64,000 bases of DNA. Source: Trichuris trichiura (taxonomy: Eukaryota; Nematoda; Enoplea; Trichinellida; Trichuridae). Position numbers and translations under genes: made by a program. The notes beneath the pieces are model-generated. The model ran no database searches. It was not told the DNA's origin and saw only the letters and a list, made by a program, of their open reading frames with translations. Location: NCBI GenBank assembly GCA_037903355.1, contig JBAJFE010000061.1, forward strand, positions 124,001 through 188,000, given 5' to 3'. Of this stretch, positions 29,501-41,500 are shown one piece after another (within the stretch, counting starts at the first letter, position 1; the number at the start of each line of letters is the position of its first letter).

Positions 29501-32500
29501 CTGAAATGTTAAGCTGATAAGCGAGACGAATTCATTATTCAAATCGCTCTCCAGTGTATGAAAGCTGTTTTCCTAGGCTTACTTTTCCTTCTTATTTAGC
29601 GAAGACAATTGATTCGAAGGTATTAGCTTAAATTGAGTTCGTGGAGTTACAGACAGTGCAAACACTGGTCTAGACTAAAGCGATTAATATGGTCTTAAGG
29701 AAGAGGCGGCTGTCAATCAGTCATTCACGCTAAGACTTAGATAAGCATTCATTCCTCACCTAGTCTTTGGTCAATACGAAGCCAACCCTTACAGTAAGTA
29801 ACGGAATAGTAATCATTTATGAACGTGCATAGAGCACAATCAAGCTTGCAATGATTCAGCATACAAAACGAAGTTCTGGGTTTTTCAAGACACGTCAGGT
29901 CCCACGTTCGGCGTGTTGAATAAGATGGGAACAAAAGTATCGCAAACAGTGCGACGCTTTCTTCGCTCACTAAACAGAAGCAACGTAGCGAACCCGCCTT
30001 GAATTTGAAAACGTATACATATTTGCTAATACAACATTTTATACTCTACCAAAACTTTCTTTTCCTTGAAGTAACAAAAACATAATCTTACCGCTGACGA
30101 CAGTTTGCAATGATATCAACTGCAACGCAAAACAATTTGTATAATTTTAAACGCCACGAAAAGCCTTTTCGTTTGCAACAGTGTTTCCGTCGTACAAAAG
30201 TTTTGGCAAATTAAATTTTGCCCAACGAGCTTAACAATCAAACATGGCCGACAAAAAAACTGTCGGGCAACCAGAAAAGAGCTCGCTGGCGCAGGTCAAA
30301 AAGTAGTCGTTTTCTTGATTTACGGCTAGCCAATTTCGCATACCAGGAAAGAGACAATATGGCGCAACCTAAACGCTTTTATTTTGATGAATGGGTTGTC
30401 CAAAGTCGAGGCAACCAACTAGAAGCTTGCCACTTAACCCTGTTCGACAAGGCTTGTACGGCGGATACTTCATTCGTCAAAGAGCGCGGCAGCAATCGAT
30501 CGGACCAGATGTGACAAAGAAATGATGGACAAATAAATTTAAAAGTTGTAGAGCACACGTATCTCGAGGGTGAAAGGCTGGCGCTGCCGACCGCTTACAC
30601 TCTTTAGGAATTGACGGCGTCCGGAGCAGCGATTCTTAACACGCAAAATCCGGTGGGATAGAACTTCATTAAAATGGAAGCCATGACAAGTGACGTCACT
30701 ACCGCTTTCTTACCCTAATATGTATTCGTCGTAGGCTTAGCAGATGCCAACATTTCGCGCACATCAACATAGGGGAGAAGGCAGAATATCAATGAAATGC
30801 TCATCTTTCTATGCCAGTGTCATCTAGCGAGCCCAAAAAAGTCGACGGTGTCGCTGAACGTCCAATCGTAAGTCTTAGCTCTTTGCGCGACCGGAACTCA
30901 TTTGAGGAATCCTATACAGTTCGAAAACTATTGCTTGTGCATAGTGAGCGTGTAAAGACAATTTTAAGCGGACAGGAAACAGCAGATCATCTGGCAAAAC
31001 AAATAAACGCCTTAACACTTCATTGTACTCAGCGGATAATGGAGACAAACAAAAGATTCGCAGAACTTTGCATATCAACTAATATGTCATCTAATCGCAA
31101 GGCAACTTACGATATCTTCAATGCTGCTGCTGTTTCAAAATAGGGCACCGCCATTGACACATAAAGACATCATATAAGTAAAGCAAGTTTGATAGGTGGC
31201 ACAACAGTAATCGCAGAATTGGCAACCTCGCATAGCAACTACCAAAAATGAACGCACATTTACTTAACTGAAAGAGCGTAAAGGAATCAATGCTAGTCTT
31301 GCTGCCTGAAAATGCGGCAACTGCCCACCTTCCTGCCCAATGGAAGAAATCGCCCAACGAATGGTAGATTATTGATCAGACAGTGTTTAAATTTGGCAGC
31401 TAATGTGTCACTGGATGGGAAACCTTGTAATCGCTCATTCGATGAAAATGAAAAATTTGGTACAGCAGCGAAAAGAGCGCCCAACCAACTTAAGCAGGAC
31501 CCGCCGATGCGCTATGGCGCTGACGGGTACGTAAACTGAGAAGTTTGACAAATTGTCCCCTTACGCCAACAATTGCGCTTGTACGGAGGTCGGAAGAGCG
31601 GGAAAACTAAGCATTTATCGAAACACGTTTGTCCATCAACAGCCACAAAGCAACTGCATACCACAAGCTGCCACGGGTAACCTCTGCGGGGAAGAGTACT
31701 CATTAATTTATCAAAGAGAAAAATTGATGAGCACCTCTCCTATAGCAGTTTTAGCAAAGTGACAACATAAAAAGGAGCTTACATTCACACAGTACAATGC
31801 CGTAACTTAGGAGTCACACATTATGGTTTTCTGTCCTAATCCTATTGAGTAAAACCTAAAAAGGCATTAACAGATTGTCACTTTCAGCCTTTTGGTATCA
31901 GTCTCTAAAATGCGTCGAACTTCACACAAAGTGGAATGATTAAAGCAAGAAATGTTGAAGAGGTCAATATACCGTTATTGCTAATTGCTTTTTCGTGGCT
32001 CACAAATTTAACGGGAAATATTCGTAGTAGAAGGTCGATCCTAATCAAATGAAGGAAAAGCATCGGAACTGATCGGTATTGACAATCAATTAACAGACTG
32101 AGCAAGAACGTCAGCAACCTAATAGCGCCCATTTCGTATTCACTTTGAAAAATGTTCATTACTTCCATCGCTTGGTCAAAGGGACCGGCCGCCAAGGAAA
32201 GGTGCTCCATATTCGACATGGTCAATGACCGATTACGCAAGTTGCTAGAGCATCAATGAGGCTAACAGGAGACTGACTGACAGTATGCAACGCTTTTTTT
32301 AAAAAATATGAATAGCAGTTTAGATTCAGCCGCCTTTGAATTGAATTGCAAGTACTACCACATAATAACACAAAGAAATCAGTTTGCGCTCAAAGCCTGT
32401 GCTCATTTCGCGCGTGACAGCACGCGGAGTATTGAACGAAAGAAATATTTGCGGAAAATTCAAACGCGAAAAGGATAATTGAATTCAAATGTTTTTTGCT

Positions 32501-35500
32501 GAAGTCTAACCGTAGGGACGCTCCGCTTCCTCTGTTTTGCCAAGAAGAATCGATTGCTTAGAACGAAACTGCCAGCTGACGGTACCGTTCCCGTTTCAGT
32601 TCTTCTCGTTTCATAATAAAATCAATTATCCCATATACAGCCTCGACTTTCCTTAAGCTCAAAGGAAACTTGGGATACGCAAATTTTAAGCCATATTGAA
32701 ATAATACCTTTTATCATTCTGCATCTACGAATTCTACGACAAGCTGTTAGGGCGCTAAGGGAAGCTTAACCAAACAAAGCAATAAAGTTTGCATAAGAAT
32801 AGAAATGCTCAGTTTTATTAAATTACAACAACCACTTCGCGTCCTTATGCCTTATCTCCGTAACACTTACGGGATGTAACTGAACCAACAGTTCCTACGC
32901 TTAGTTCAAGAACCACTACCTGAATGTACAGATAGGTAACTTGCTATAACGCAACTTCTCCTTTTTGTACTGAGGCAATCAGTTTCCTTTTAAAGCTACT
33001 ACTGGCTATACAAACGGATAAACACTTACGCCCACATCGCACTGCCTTATATCATTGGCATAAGAGGACTTGGCAGACCTTACACGTGAAATCGACAGAC
33101 ACCGATTTGCAGAACGACTTGGTAACAGTATGATTAATACATTTAATAACTGTACAAGTTTGGGTTGTTTCTACTAAGCTTGTCTCGCTGAAAATACAAA
33201 ACATTTTGTCGGTAGACCATAGCCTTCATGGTGCGCGTTACGCGCGTCCTGAAAGCTACGGCTTACCAACAAAAGTTTTTTATATTTTTCAATGGGACAA
33301 GCTCCGTACAAACAATTTAAACATGAAAACGTATGCTTTCGTACCAAAAAGTTATATTTTCAATAATAATTGTACAAGCGCTTTATACGGCCAGTGCATT
33401 CTACAGTGAACAATGATTCGTAGGCGTTGTTGTACCTTCGGGCAACAATTGCAAACCGTGAAGATTAGCTGAGCGTAGCGGAAACTGCCTGTGCAAAACG
33501 AGATTTTTCGAATCTGCTTTCCGCTTTTCAATTGACAAATAAGGTCACGCGCTTTGTCAAAAAAACGGCCGCACGATTTGCGGCGTTCGCAACTACTAAT
33601 TGAAAACAGTTTGGTCATTACAACTATGCGAATCTACTGTTAACCATACTAAAGGTCAAAGGTGGAATTGTCGTGACAAAAACATGCAATGGGCGAACGG
33701 CATTTGAATTAAGAAAAAAATAAATGTCGTTAGTAAAAACAAACAGCGCAAAACATGCCAGCGCTATTGACCAGCATGAGTAATAGCTTGCAGAAACTTT
33801 GGTATGTACCTTGCACGACACTGCGTCGAATAATGAATTTTCATTTCCGCTATTTCAGACTGAAATTTCTCGCGCTAACATTTTCCGCTGATCATAATGA
33901 AGTAGCAGTTAATCAAAGCGTGTTTTTCCTTGCGAATCGAAAACATAATAGGGCAATTATTGGAAACGAGGTCGTAAGTTATAAATCATTACAAATTGTC
34001 GCTACTTCTTGACTGTCGTAATAAACTAAAATAAGAACCTGACAGAACATTCTTTACGCAGGAATTAACGGCTCAGTTTATCCATGCCTTTTATGAACGT
34101 TTTAAATCATCTTTATGCTTCAGCCATTTCCGCCTGCTTTACGATTCAACGTCTTTCTTTCCCTATTTCTTTCTGCATCGATTGAAAGGATTATTTCTAT
34201 CGCTCAACGGCATTACTCCTTCTTTACGTGTCCTCTTTTTTCTTTTGACAACAGCAACTTTTTCAACTTGCAAAAAGTCGACCTATTCTTTAAACAACGA
34301 GCAAATGCGCGTTATTCGCTAAAAATAGATCGCGCAAAGCAGCGAGGCACGCTGAAGGATAAAGAATTGAACTTTGTGAAGCCAACGAAGTCAATGGAAA
34401 ATAAACTATTTCAACGAACTGGACGTATTGCCATTGCCATTCTGACGATACGCACAAAATACTGTCCAAAGCGCTCACGGATATTTGGCGAGACATTAAA
34501 TTAAGCGCCAGTCAACAGAATACGACAAATGATCGCCTAATGAGATCGTAAACAAGCAGTGCGTAACATTTGCCCGACGGCTAAGCGTGTCCAAGACGTG
34601 TAAGACAACTTGCTAATGGGAAAAACTTACAAGTTTGAAAACTATCTTTTCTTCAATATGAGCACACGAGAGGAAGACTACAAAAATGCCCAAAAGGATA
34701 TGTCCACTTATGCACAGTCAGAACTCAATCAAGCTGACGTAGCCTAAGCGTAACGCTTCCCCGTTTGTTTCCGGCAGTGCCCTTTCGCTCAACGAAAAAG
34801 CATTTCCGTGACTGTGACGTGGGAATACAAATGAAAAATAGATGGAAAGCACTCTAGCAAAACAATCCTCCGTAAAAGCACACGAAATTAGTTTATTGTT
34901 GGCTGGAACCATTTGCGTACGTAAGCAACATCATCTTTCGCCCACACATTGGAACATTTGTAGCGAAAAACATTCCCATTTAAGGGTGCCAATGACTACG
35001 TGTCAGTCAAAAATGGAACAGTTTTCGTTCTGCTAGTTTACGTCAACTAACAACCAACTTACGGACCAATCAATCTCAAGCGCGCGGACATTGCGCAGCG
35101 TTCTATTTTAAACAACTGGGCGCAATCAAGTTTTTAAGACACGCCATTCTTTTGGTCGTCTTTGTCTCCCATGCGATAGCCGGTGGGCGGGAAAACGTTA
35201 GGTGCAAACCAGTATGTTGAGTTCTAATGGGCCAAAGTCATCGATGTACCTTTGGCAAATATGCAAATGCGCCTACCTTCTAAAAATTAACCGTCGGGAA
35301 TGAACTGACAAAGACCAAGAGCTAGTCGTTTTGTCAGTTTTCCTAAGCCTGATGCCATAGCGTAAAAGTGAGATAGTTCAATTGCACTTGCAATTGCAAC
35401 ATACTCTTTCTAGGGCACGCTCAGGGCTATGAAATGCGTACTTGGATAACAAGGAATGCGAACCTTCATATTGAAACACTTAAGCTGCTTAAGTGAAGTT

Positions 35501-35662
35501 TAAATTACTCTTAAAGCTAACTCTAGTTTCCTCAACGTATACTGTTTTTCAGAAGCCAAGTACGTACCCGTCAGAAAGAAAAGCTCCAGGCGGTTTTTTT
35601 CATCGTTATTTCTAGTTTCTGTTGCACCATCGTGTACTGAATAAATAGATTACACTTTCGAA
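23587..35662. other. 12 kb gene-poor region
   Basis: It spans from the CaMKI start to the first secreted-peptide gene. The sequence is AT-rich and frames on both strands are short and dense with stops. I saw no tRNA B-box, no transposase-like protein, no long inverted or tandem repeat and no exon with a recognisable domain. One open frame with protein-like composition lies at 30811-31143 and is listed separately. Long introns, regulatory DNA, unrecognised non-coding RNA genes or fast-evolving small genes could all be present. Confidence 0.5.
30811..31143 (+). CDS. Hypothetical 110-residue protein, weak candidate
   Basis: I do not recognise this gene. A single ATG-initiated frame of 110 codons ends in TAG at 31141-31143. 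The composition is protein-like: a charged N-terminus, then an alpha-helical stretch with heptad-like hydrophobic spacing (KLLLVHSERVKTIL to the DHLAKQINALTLHC region), and no low complexity. That would suit a small coiled-coil adaptor. No signal peptide, no membrane segment and no cysteine pattern were seen. No splice partner exons were found. It stands alone in a gene-poor stretch, so it may equally be a chance open frame. Confidence 0.3.
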   Translation: MPVSSSEPKKVDGVAERPIVSLSSLRDRNSFEESYTVRKLLLVHSERVKTILSGQETADHLAKQINALTLHCTQRIMETNKRFAELCISTNMSSNRKATYDIFNAAAVSK

Positions 35663-36121
35663 ATGGTTGCACGATTTGTTAGGACGAAAATGAACAACAT
35701 ACTCTTCTTGCTGATGCTTTCAATTCACTTCGTTCGAGCCGACGTGGATTCCGACGACTTTGGTATACAATACCTTTGGCATAATGATTTCCGATGAAAT
35801 GTAGACCTTTTAGAGGCCGTCGATCGCTTCAAGCGCTACTACTACTACCCGCTTCGCTACGGCTACTATCCAATTGTCAGTAGTGGTCTTCCATCAATCA
35901 ATGGTTCGTCTTCCTTAATCCATCCATTCTTCAGTTCTTAGCTACTCGACTTGCATAACAGAAAACCTTTTCAGCTTGCGTGAATAAATCGCAGCACTGT
36001 AAAATTCTAACTCACCATTTATAAACTGTCTCGATCACTTGCAGCCTATAAGAAGTACCGAGCTTACGACGGAAACCGACATGAAGAAAGATCCATCATG
36101 CATGGTCTTTTAAACGATTAA
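35663..36121 (+). CDS. Small secreted Tyr-rich peptide precursor, three exons
   Basis: Exons 35663-35762, 35814-35903 and 36045-36121 (TAA) join with closing phases to an 88-residue precursor. An in-frame second ATG at 35690 gives a cleaner signal peptide (MNNILFLLMLSIHFVRA), and I favour that as the true start. After an acidic pro-segment (DVDSDDFEAVD) comes a Lys-Arg pair, then the Tyr-rich run YYYYPLRYGYYPIV. A second basic pair, KKYRAYDGNR, follows, and the charged tail ends in LLND. A polyadenylation-like AATAAA lies at 36308-36313. The layout is that of a processed secreted peptide (neuropeptide-like, antimicrobial or cuticle-associated), but no family is recognised. The neighbour at 36543 has the same plan. 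Acceptor and donor sites are good; product function unknown. Confidence 0.7.
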
Positions 36122-36307
36122 CCAACGCTATGGAGCCATTTTTCTTGCGAAATTCAGCCAACTTCTCCTGCCAGGATCTTCTATATTCGTCACGGCAATC
36201 AAGTTACCGAAAGGCGAACATTTTGCCCAGCGGACACTCCTCGTTTCGTTCGTTCGGCTGGGTTTGCGTGCACCACGAGACGCCAAAGATTACTTTGTTC
36301 ATTGGTA

Positions 36308-36313
36308 AATAAA
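36308..36313 (+). promoter_or_regulatory. Candidate polyadenylation signal AATAAA
   Basis: Consensus hexamer 187 nt downstream of the stop of the first Tyr-rich peptide gene and before the start of the second; position is suitable but not diagnostic. Confidence 0.4.
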
Positions 36314-36542
36314 AGCATCACAAAAACAGAGCATGCGGCTTTTCAGCAAACGTGAATAACCGCTGACGTTCTTGCTGCTGTCTGTTGGGCGCTTATGAGA
36401 TCGGGAAAGCGCAAGTCAATTTAGCACTACTTTCATACGAACACTCTTTTGGAACCACTTTTCTTAAACAACTGGTTTTCCACTTTGTCATATTATAATA
36501 ACCACACCTTAGCGTAGATCACATTTGTCACCAGGCGTTGCA

Positions 36543-36845
36543 ATGGCCAAGTTGCTGTTCCTCTTACTTCTCATCGCCGCGATGGCAATTTTCGCAACCG
36601 AAAACAATGCACAACCATCCGCTGAGTCATTTCGGAAGGGCAGCGTTCCAGTGGGTAATGTAACAGAGTTGAAATTTAAGCCAGCAAATAGAAACAATCA
36701 GTTGCACCCATTTTCAGGCAAACTGAAGCGCCTGAGACCTAAACGCTATTATCCTTACTACTACGGGCACGGTTGGTGGCCTGGTTACTACTCGTCCTGG
36801 TATTCACCATGGTATGGAGACTCGTGGGGTTGGTGGTGGTGGTAG
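36543..36845 (+). CDS. Small secreted Tyr/Trp/Gly-rich peptide precursor, single exon
   Basis: A 100-residue protein from ATG 36543 to TAG 36843-36845. Residues 1-20 form a strong signal peptide (MAKLLFLLLLIAAMAIF). A hydrophilic pro-region with an N-V-T glycosylation sequon follows, and then the basic stretch KLKRLRPKR. After Lys-Arg the last 32 residues are nearly all Tyr, Trp, Gly, Ser and Pro (YYPYYYGHGWWPGYY...) and end in four tryptophans. There is no cysteine. This differs from the YGGW/YGGYG neuropeptide-like and caenacin peptides of other nematodes in its very high Trp content, though the general style (signal, Lys-Arg, aromatic-Gly repeats) is similar. Likely roles are an antimicrobial or cuticular/eggshell peptide; none is proven. 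It lies 421 bp downstream of a related gene and 139 bp from the convergent lipase end. Confidence 0.8.
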   Translation: MAKLLFLLLLIAAMAIFATENNAQPSAESFRKGSVPVGNVTELKFKPANRNNQLHPFSGKLKRLRPKRYYPYYYGHGWWPGYYSSWYSPWYGDSWGWWWW

Positions 36846-36984
36846 TAGCACCAATGAAATCAACCTTTGCTTCAATTGCCGTTGACGGTAAAAAGAGATT
36901 TACTACGCAACAATTCTCCGGTAGCACATTGCATCTTAGTATGTAAAAATACACTTTCCTACAGTACAGAGGATAGCACAGAAT

Positions 36985-39900
36985 TTAAAGCCATTGATTT
37001 TCCGCTGTCCAGTAGTCTCTGTGTATGAATTGTTCCACTGGGCGGTAGATTTCGTAGCCCGCACGAAGACCCCAAATAAAGTCCAAATGACTGAAGTCTG
37101 ACAAGTTGTGCATTTCTACAATATTTGGCAACTGACTGAGTATGCTGCGCTCAACATCTTCGGGAGTAGCCAGAATATCGTTTGCGCTCCAAAAGATTAC
37201 GGTTGGAACGGCCACTTTCGAAATATTGTAAATAGGGGGCGTCGCCTGCGAAACTTGCCCTTTTATATAGTGGATATGCAAATTAGCCGACTGGTACCTC
37301 GCCGCTGTAATGCTTCTTGTTTTCTTCTTCACTTCCAAAATCGTACATTTGACAAAGGCCGCTGATAACCATCTCAACATTGCAAAATGGAATGTTTCCT
37401 AGCGCGCTGCATGACGCGCATTCATTTTACCTGGCCAAAGTGAATGATATTTTCCGTGGATGTACCGGAGGGATGATGAGCAAGGTAAACAGCTATACGC
37501 GTCTTGGGTACACAAATGGTTAGAAGTAAACGGTAGGCGCTTCTCCAACCTTACCGTATTAATTTGGTGAAGCTCTTGACCCGCTAGTAGAAACAGCAGA
37601 TCGCTGCACAAATTTCTAGCAAACATGTAAGGGCAAAATGTTTCCACTATTATTGAAAGAACAGTTTGCTTTGGAAGAAATTGCCCCTGGCCACAGACTT
37701 CTTTAAATTTCTAAAAGTCGTTTTGTTCTACCACCTCGGCCGATATGAGCGACAACAAGATCACTACGAAAATGTCCGGCGTGAAAGTATTGTCGAATCC
37801 CTGATAGTCACTTATTTTTCCTTTGCAGATTTATCTGCTTAAGCTACACCAATTCAGTATCGTCGAAAAGTATGCAAATTCTTTAGATATGCCCTATTTG
37901 AAGGGCTCTCGTAATGACAATGGCAAAAGATCAAAGAATATTATTAGCCGATTATGGGTTAATGATTTTATGATATACGCCAAAGCCGACGCAGTCAAGT
38001 GTACTTCTCTTCTAGCGAACTGAAAACCTGTTTTCGCCCACAACATTTTGTTCACGAGGTTGAGGCTTCATTGTTGCATTACATGTTGAACAAAAAAGTT
38101 TTCTTCGTAATGGAGCAGTCAAGTTCGCATTGAGCATTAGCATGACAATGATAGCGTATGGATACTAACACGTATTGCCGGTCAATCGACTAAATCACAA
38201 TTGTTCATAACGCCGTTTTCACTTCCTCAAACAATAGTAGTCAATCGAACGTAATACAACTCGACTACGTTCACTTTGCTGCCTTTGTGTAAAGTGCCAA
38301 TTCTATGTGACTAAACTCAATCAATGAAATGCAAATAAAGCGAAGTCGACGGGTCAGGTTAGACGGCAGAAAAGATAGATGTGCGGATCGAATTTTTCTT
38401 CAGCAACAGATTTAGCAACTTCTGGCAAATTTCATTCCATTCTGTCCATTCGCAGCGACGCTACTTTCCCCTGACTGACATATAAACAAGGACGATGATA
38501 GATTAGAATTTTGACCACATTTGGCAACTTTTTACTTAAACTGCACAAGCGCCTACACTCGCTTGGCCAAAATGGGAATTGCAAAACTGGCCTTCGCTGA
38601 CCAGATGAAAACAGGGCATTTTATGACGAGTATATAAATTTGATGACCAAAATCATGATATACTCGTTTGGCGTCAGAAAACTTAGCAAGTATTGTAAAC
38701 ATTCTAAAAGGGTAAATAACCGGACAATCTTTGCCTGCCGCAGCTATCGTACAGCGTTTTGCAGTTTTGACAATTACAACAACTTGCGGATGTCTACAGC
38801 ACACGATATCCCTAACCCTGCACGTAAACAATCCTGCAATTTTCATAATCTTAATATCTAACAGTTGTCACATGAGTTACTATGCAATTGGGCCAAGTGG
38901 ATAAAAGTTACGTTGTTCAATGTACTAATTATTATATTCAATGTGATGCTTGAAATAAAGCTTAATTCGGAAAAGCACAATACCCGTAGAGACGGTTGGA
39001 ATTTGTACATTCCCTTGCTATTGAAGCAGTGGAGAGATAAAAGATAAAAATTGCAATATTCATGAACTCACTTACTGCAGAACGTTTTAAGCACAAAGTT
39101 CTTCTTGCCTCGTTCAACTGATGCAATTGCGCTACAGCCCACCTAACAGCTTATCGCAGCGTCGATGAAAGGCATAGTAAAAAAACTCTGTTTAGAACGG
39201 CCTCGAGTATCAATGTTGCTCATTACGAATTATGTTATAAAAAGTCGTCCCAACTAACGGCAAAACAAAGCAACTTACCTGAATATTCTTCACAAATGGG
39301 GCCAAAAACCTAGATGGCCCTTTCACGTGTTTGACTGTTACAACTGGAGCCAAAGCGAAAAACGTGCGCACCTACGGAATAGCTGATCGTGCTGGTAATC
39401 ATGAGCAGCATTTGCTCTGGAGCGTACCTTTTCGGCAAACTGCTGATCAGTGGAGAACTTTGCAAATGCAGTCAGGGTACCTTGCGAATGTCCAACATAG
39501 TAAAGCTTTTCAGCTTTACTGACCTCCAATGCTTTGTTAATAAGCGCTGGTAAGTCGTACTTTGCCATTTCATCCCATCTGAACAAACACGTTACTCGAC
39601 TTTGAAAACATTTGCTGCTCGCTACGTGAAGCGCCAAAACTCGTTGTCCTCCGGCTTCAGCGTTCGATGGCGTCTACCGTAGATGTTGCCGCGGAAATTG
39701 CCCATCCACACATCAAAACCAGCGTCGGAGAAGTAAAAGCCTTAAGCAATGCCAAGAATGCATGTCTCCGCCTTCATTGATGACGTCACCAATTTTTACC
39801 TGCCGACTGACCAGGCAAATTGTTTATCCAGTCAATGCAGCTACTCTCCAGGCCATGTTGAAGAAATATCACTGGCCTATTAGGCTTCCATTTGTTGGAA

Positions 39901-40091
39901 TTTGGCAAAATTCTGATTAGCGTAAGGATATAGCCATCTTCAGTAACAGTGTCATATGCCAATGGTTGATACCCCCATCGTTCTATTATTTGCGTCTGAA
40001 TTATTTCTGTTGAGTCATGTTTTAGGAATAACCAAAACATACAGCGTTCATGTGAATTTCGGGGTCTTCGCCTCTTCTTGGGCAAACAAAG
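36985..40091 (-). CDS. Acid lipase of the LIPA / lysosomal acid lipase family
   Basis: Hydrolyses cholesteryl esters and triglycerides in lysosomes or after secretion. Nine minus-strand exons close in phase: 40043-40091, 39800-39995, 39626-39740, 39428-39578, 39279-39371, 37555-37710, 37431-37502, 37298-37372 and 36985-37245 (stop). They give about 389 residues, lacking only the signal-peptide exon upstream of 40091. Landmarks in order are [41 protein letters not shown] (oxyanion hole), [29 protein letters not shown], the nucleophile elbow YVGHSQGT (catalytic Ser), [42 protein letters not shown], the catalytic Asp region [13 protein letters not shown] and the catalytic His in FSHLDFIWG. The triad is intact and no frameshift is seen. 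The intron 37711-39278 is 1.57 kb while the other seven are 47-59 bp. Confidence 0.95.
37711..39278 (-). other. Long intron (1,568 bp) of the lipase gene
   Basis: Donor gtaagt follows the VKNIQ codons and acceptor cttttag precedes KFKEVCG; both are phase 0. The joined protein matches the family spacing, so no exon is missing. Only short frames without domains lie inside. Confidence 0.85.
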
Positions 40092-41101
40092 CTGCAGAAA
40101 GGGAAAACCAAAAGCCAAAGGAGCAGTGCATCTCCTTGCCAAGTCATTTTATTCAATCGAAACATCCAGAAGAACATTAGCTGCTAGCGCGTTATAAGAT
40201 CTGTTAGTGCTCTGATGGATGGACGAACATGGGAAAGGTCAGTTGACGATCCCCTGCAAACAAATAAGCAATTGGTTAAGCAAACAAATTATTCCGCGTT
40301 TTGCACCTTATCAACTATTTACTTTGACCAAACGACAAGACAAATCATGTGCTGTCTAGCAAAAGTCACTCAGCTCATACGCGTTTCTAAAGCAACACGC
40401 TTATTAAAATTATAAGGAGCTCAAATATGGAAGCAATAAACCGTCATTTTGTCGTCATGCTTTTCGTGCTGCGAGCACTGTTCGCATTATTAAATGAAAT
40501 CAGAAAGTACTATTTGAAGGAGAGAAACAATTAAGCCTACTTGTCGCCGCAGTTTACAAAGTAGTTCATCCACCTGATTAGTACGAAACGCTGCGCTCTA
40601 ATACTAATAGCATAAGAGGCAGTTCACTGAGGGCTAACACAAGCCGTTGAACTAATCGTCCTATATAGCGTCAAGTCAAACAACACAAAGCTGGATAAGC
40701 ACCTTAATGGCTTGTAAATACGTTGGGAATAGCGCAAGCTCGTTTAGAATGCATTTTTATTCAAATAGCACTTTTTCTAGGGCGCAAAGCGCTTAAACAG
40801 AAACGTCGTTTTTCGAAAGCAAAATGAAATCGTACCTTGGAAAGGAACAACTATTAAAAGGCCGTACGGGACTGATTAACGTTTTGCATGCCCACTAGAT
40901 TACAACGTAGGAATACTAACCTGCGCATCATTTCTAACCTTAGCTTCCTAGGCAGTTAAGCTGTTTTCGAACGGCAACGACCAACCAGCTGTTCATGAGC
41001 AATTGCTGTGAAAATGATATAATACTTCATCGGGTATAAAAATTCAAAACCACTAACACAATCCGCAAACGAGACTAGAGGGCCCATATCAAGCACCATC
41101 A
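40092..41101. other. Intergenic region between lipase and tRNA-Asp
   Basis: Expected to hold the lipase first exon (signal peptide) and promoter; I could not place that exon. No other gene was seen. Confidence 0.5.
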
Positions 41102-41173
41102 TCCTCGGTAGTATAGTGGTGAGTATTCCCGCCTGTCACGCGGGCGACCCGGGTTCGATTCCCGGCCGGGGAG
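41102..41173 (+). tRNA. tRNA-Asp (GTC)
   Basis: A 72-nt cloverleaf without intron. The acceptor stem TCCTCGG pairs with CCGGGGA and the discriminator base is G. The D-arm region TAGTATAGTGGTGAG fits the eukaryotic A-box. The anticodon arm CCCGC-CTGTCAC-GCGGG places GTC at the anticodon, decoding Asp. The T-arm CCGGG-TTCGATT-CCCGG contains the B-box GGTTCGATTCC. The CCA is not encoded, as usual in eukaryotes. It is presumably transcribed by RNA polymerase III from the internal boxes; a short T-rich stretch (TTTC) follows within 15 nt. It sits just upstream of the inverted-repeat cluster. Confidence 0.97.
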
Positions 41174-41500
41174 AAAAATTTCAATCTGTTAATTCGCATA
41201 TTTTCTAAGTTAAACTGGAAAGAAAGAAAAAATGTATGAGAAAGGCAACCAAACATTGCGCCAAGCTCTACTAGGACAAATTTTTTCAGCTGTGACCATC
41301 TGACCAACCCAAGGGACACTTTGAAACTTTGGATGAATTAAGCGATAATAATTGCGTTGCATACGCTAAGGTAACTTATTAAGTTGGTATGGAAATTGTG
41401 GAACGGTCATTTCCTGTATTCAGCTTCTAGCATTCCTGACAGCTACAACGAATGAAGCTCTTTACAATAACCTGACGGGCTATTATACACACTCATCCAT
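41174..41500. other. Spacer between the tRNA gene and the palindrome
   Basis: No gene or repeat recognised in this 327-bp stretch. Confidence 0.6.

Noticed and set aside
40092..40142. ATG-led hydrophobic frame ([16 protein letters not shown]) upstream of the lipase, considered as its signal peptide
   Set aside because: It runs into a stop before the next donor and out of frame with the [10 protein letters not shown] exon, which has its own good acceptor at 40092-40097.
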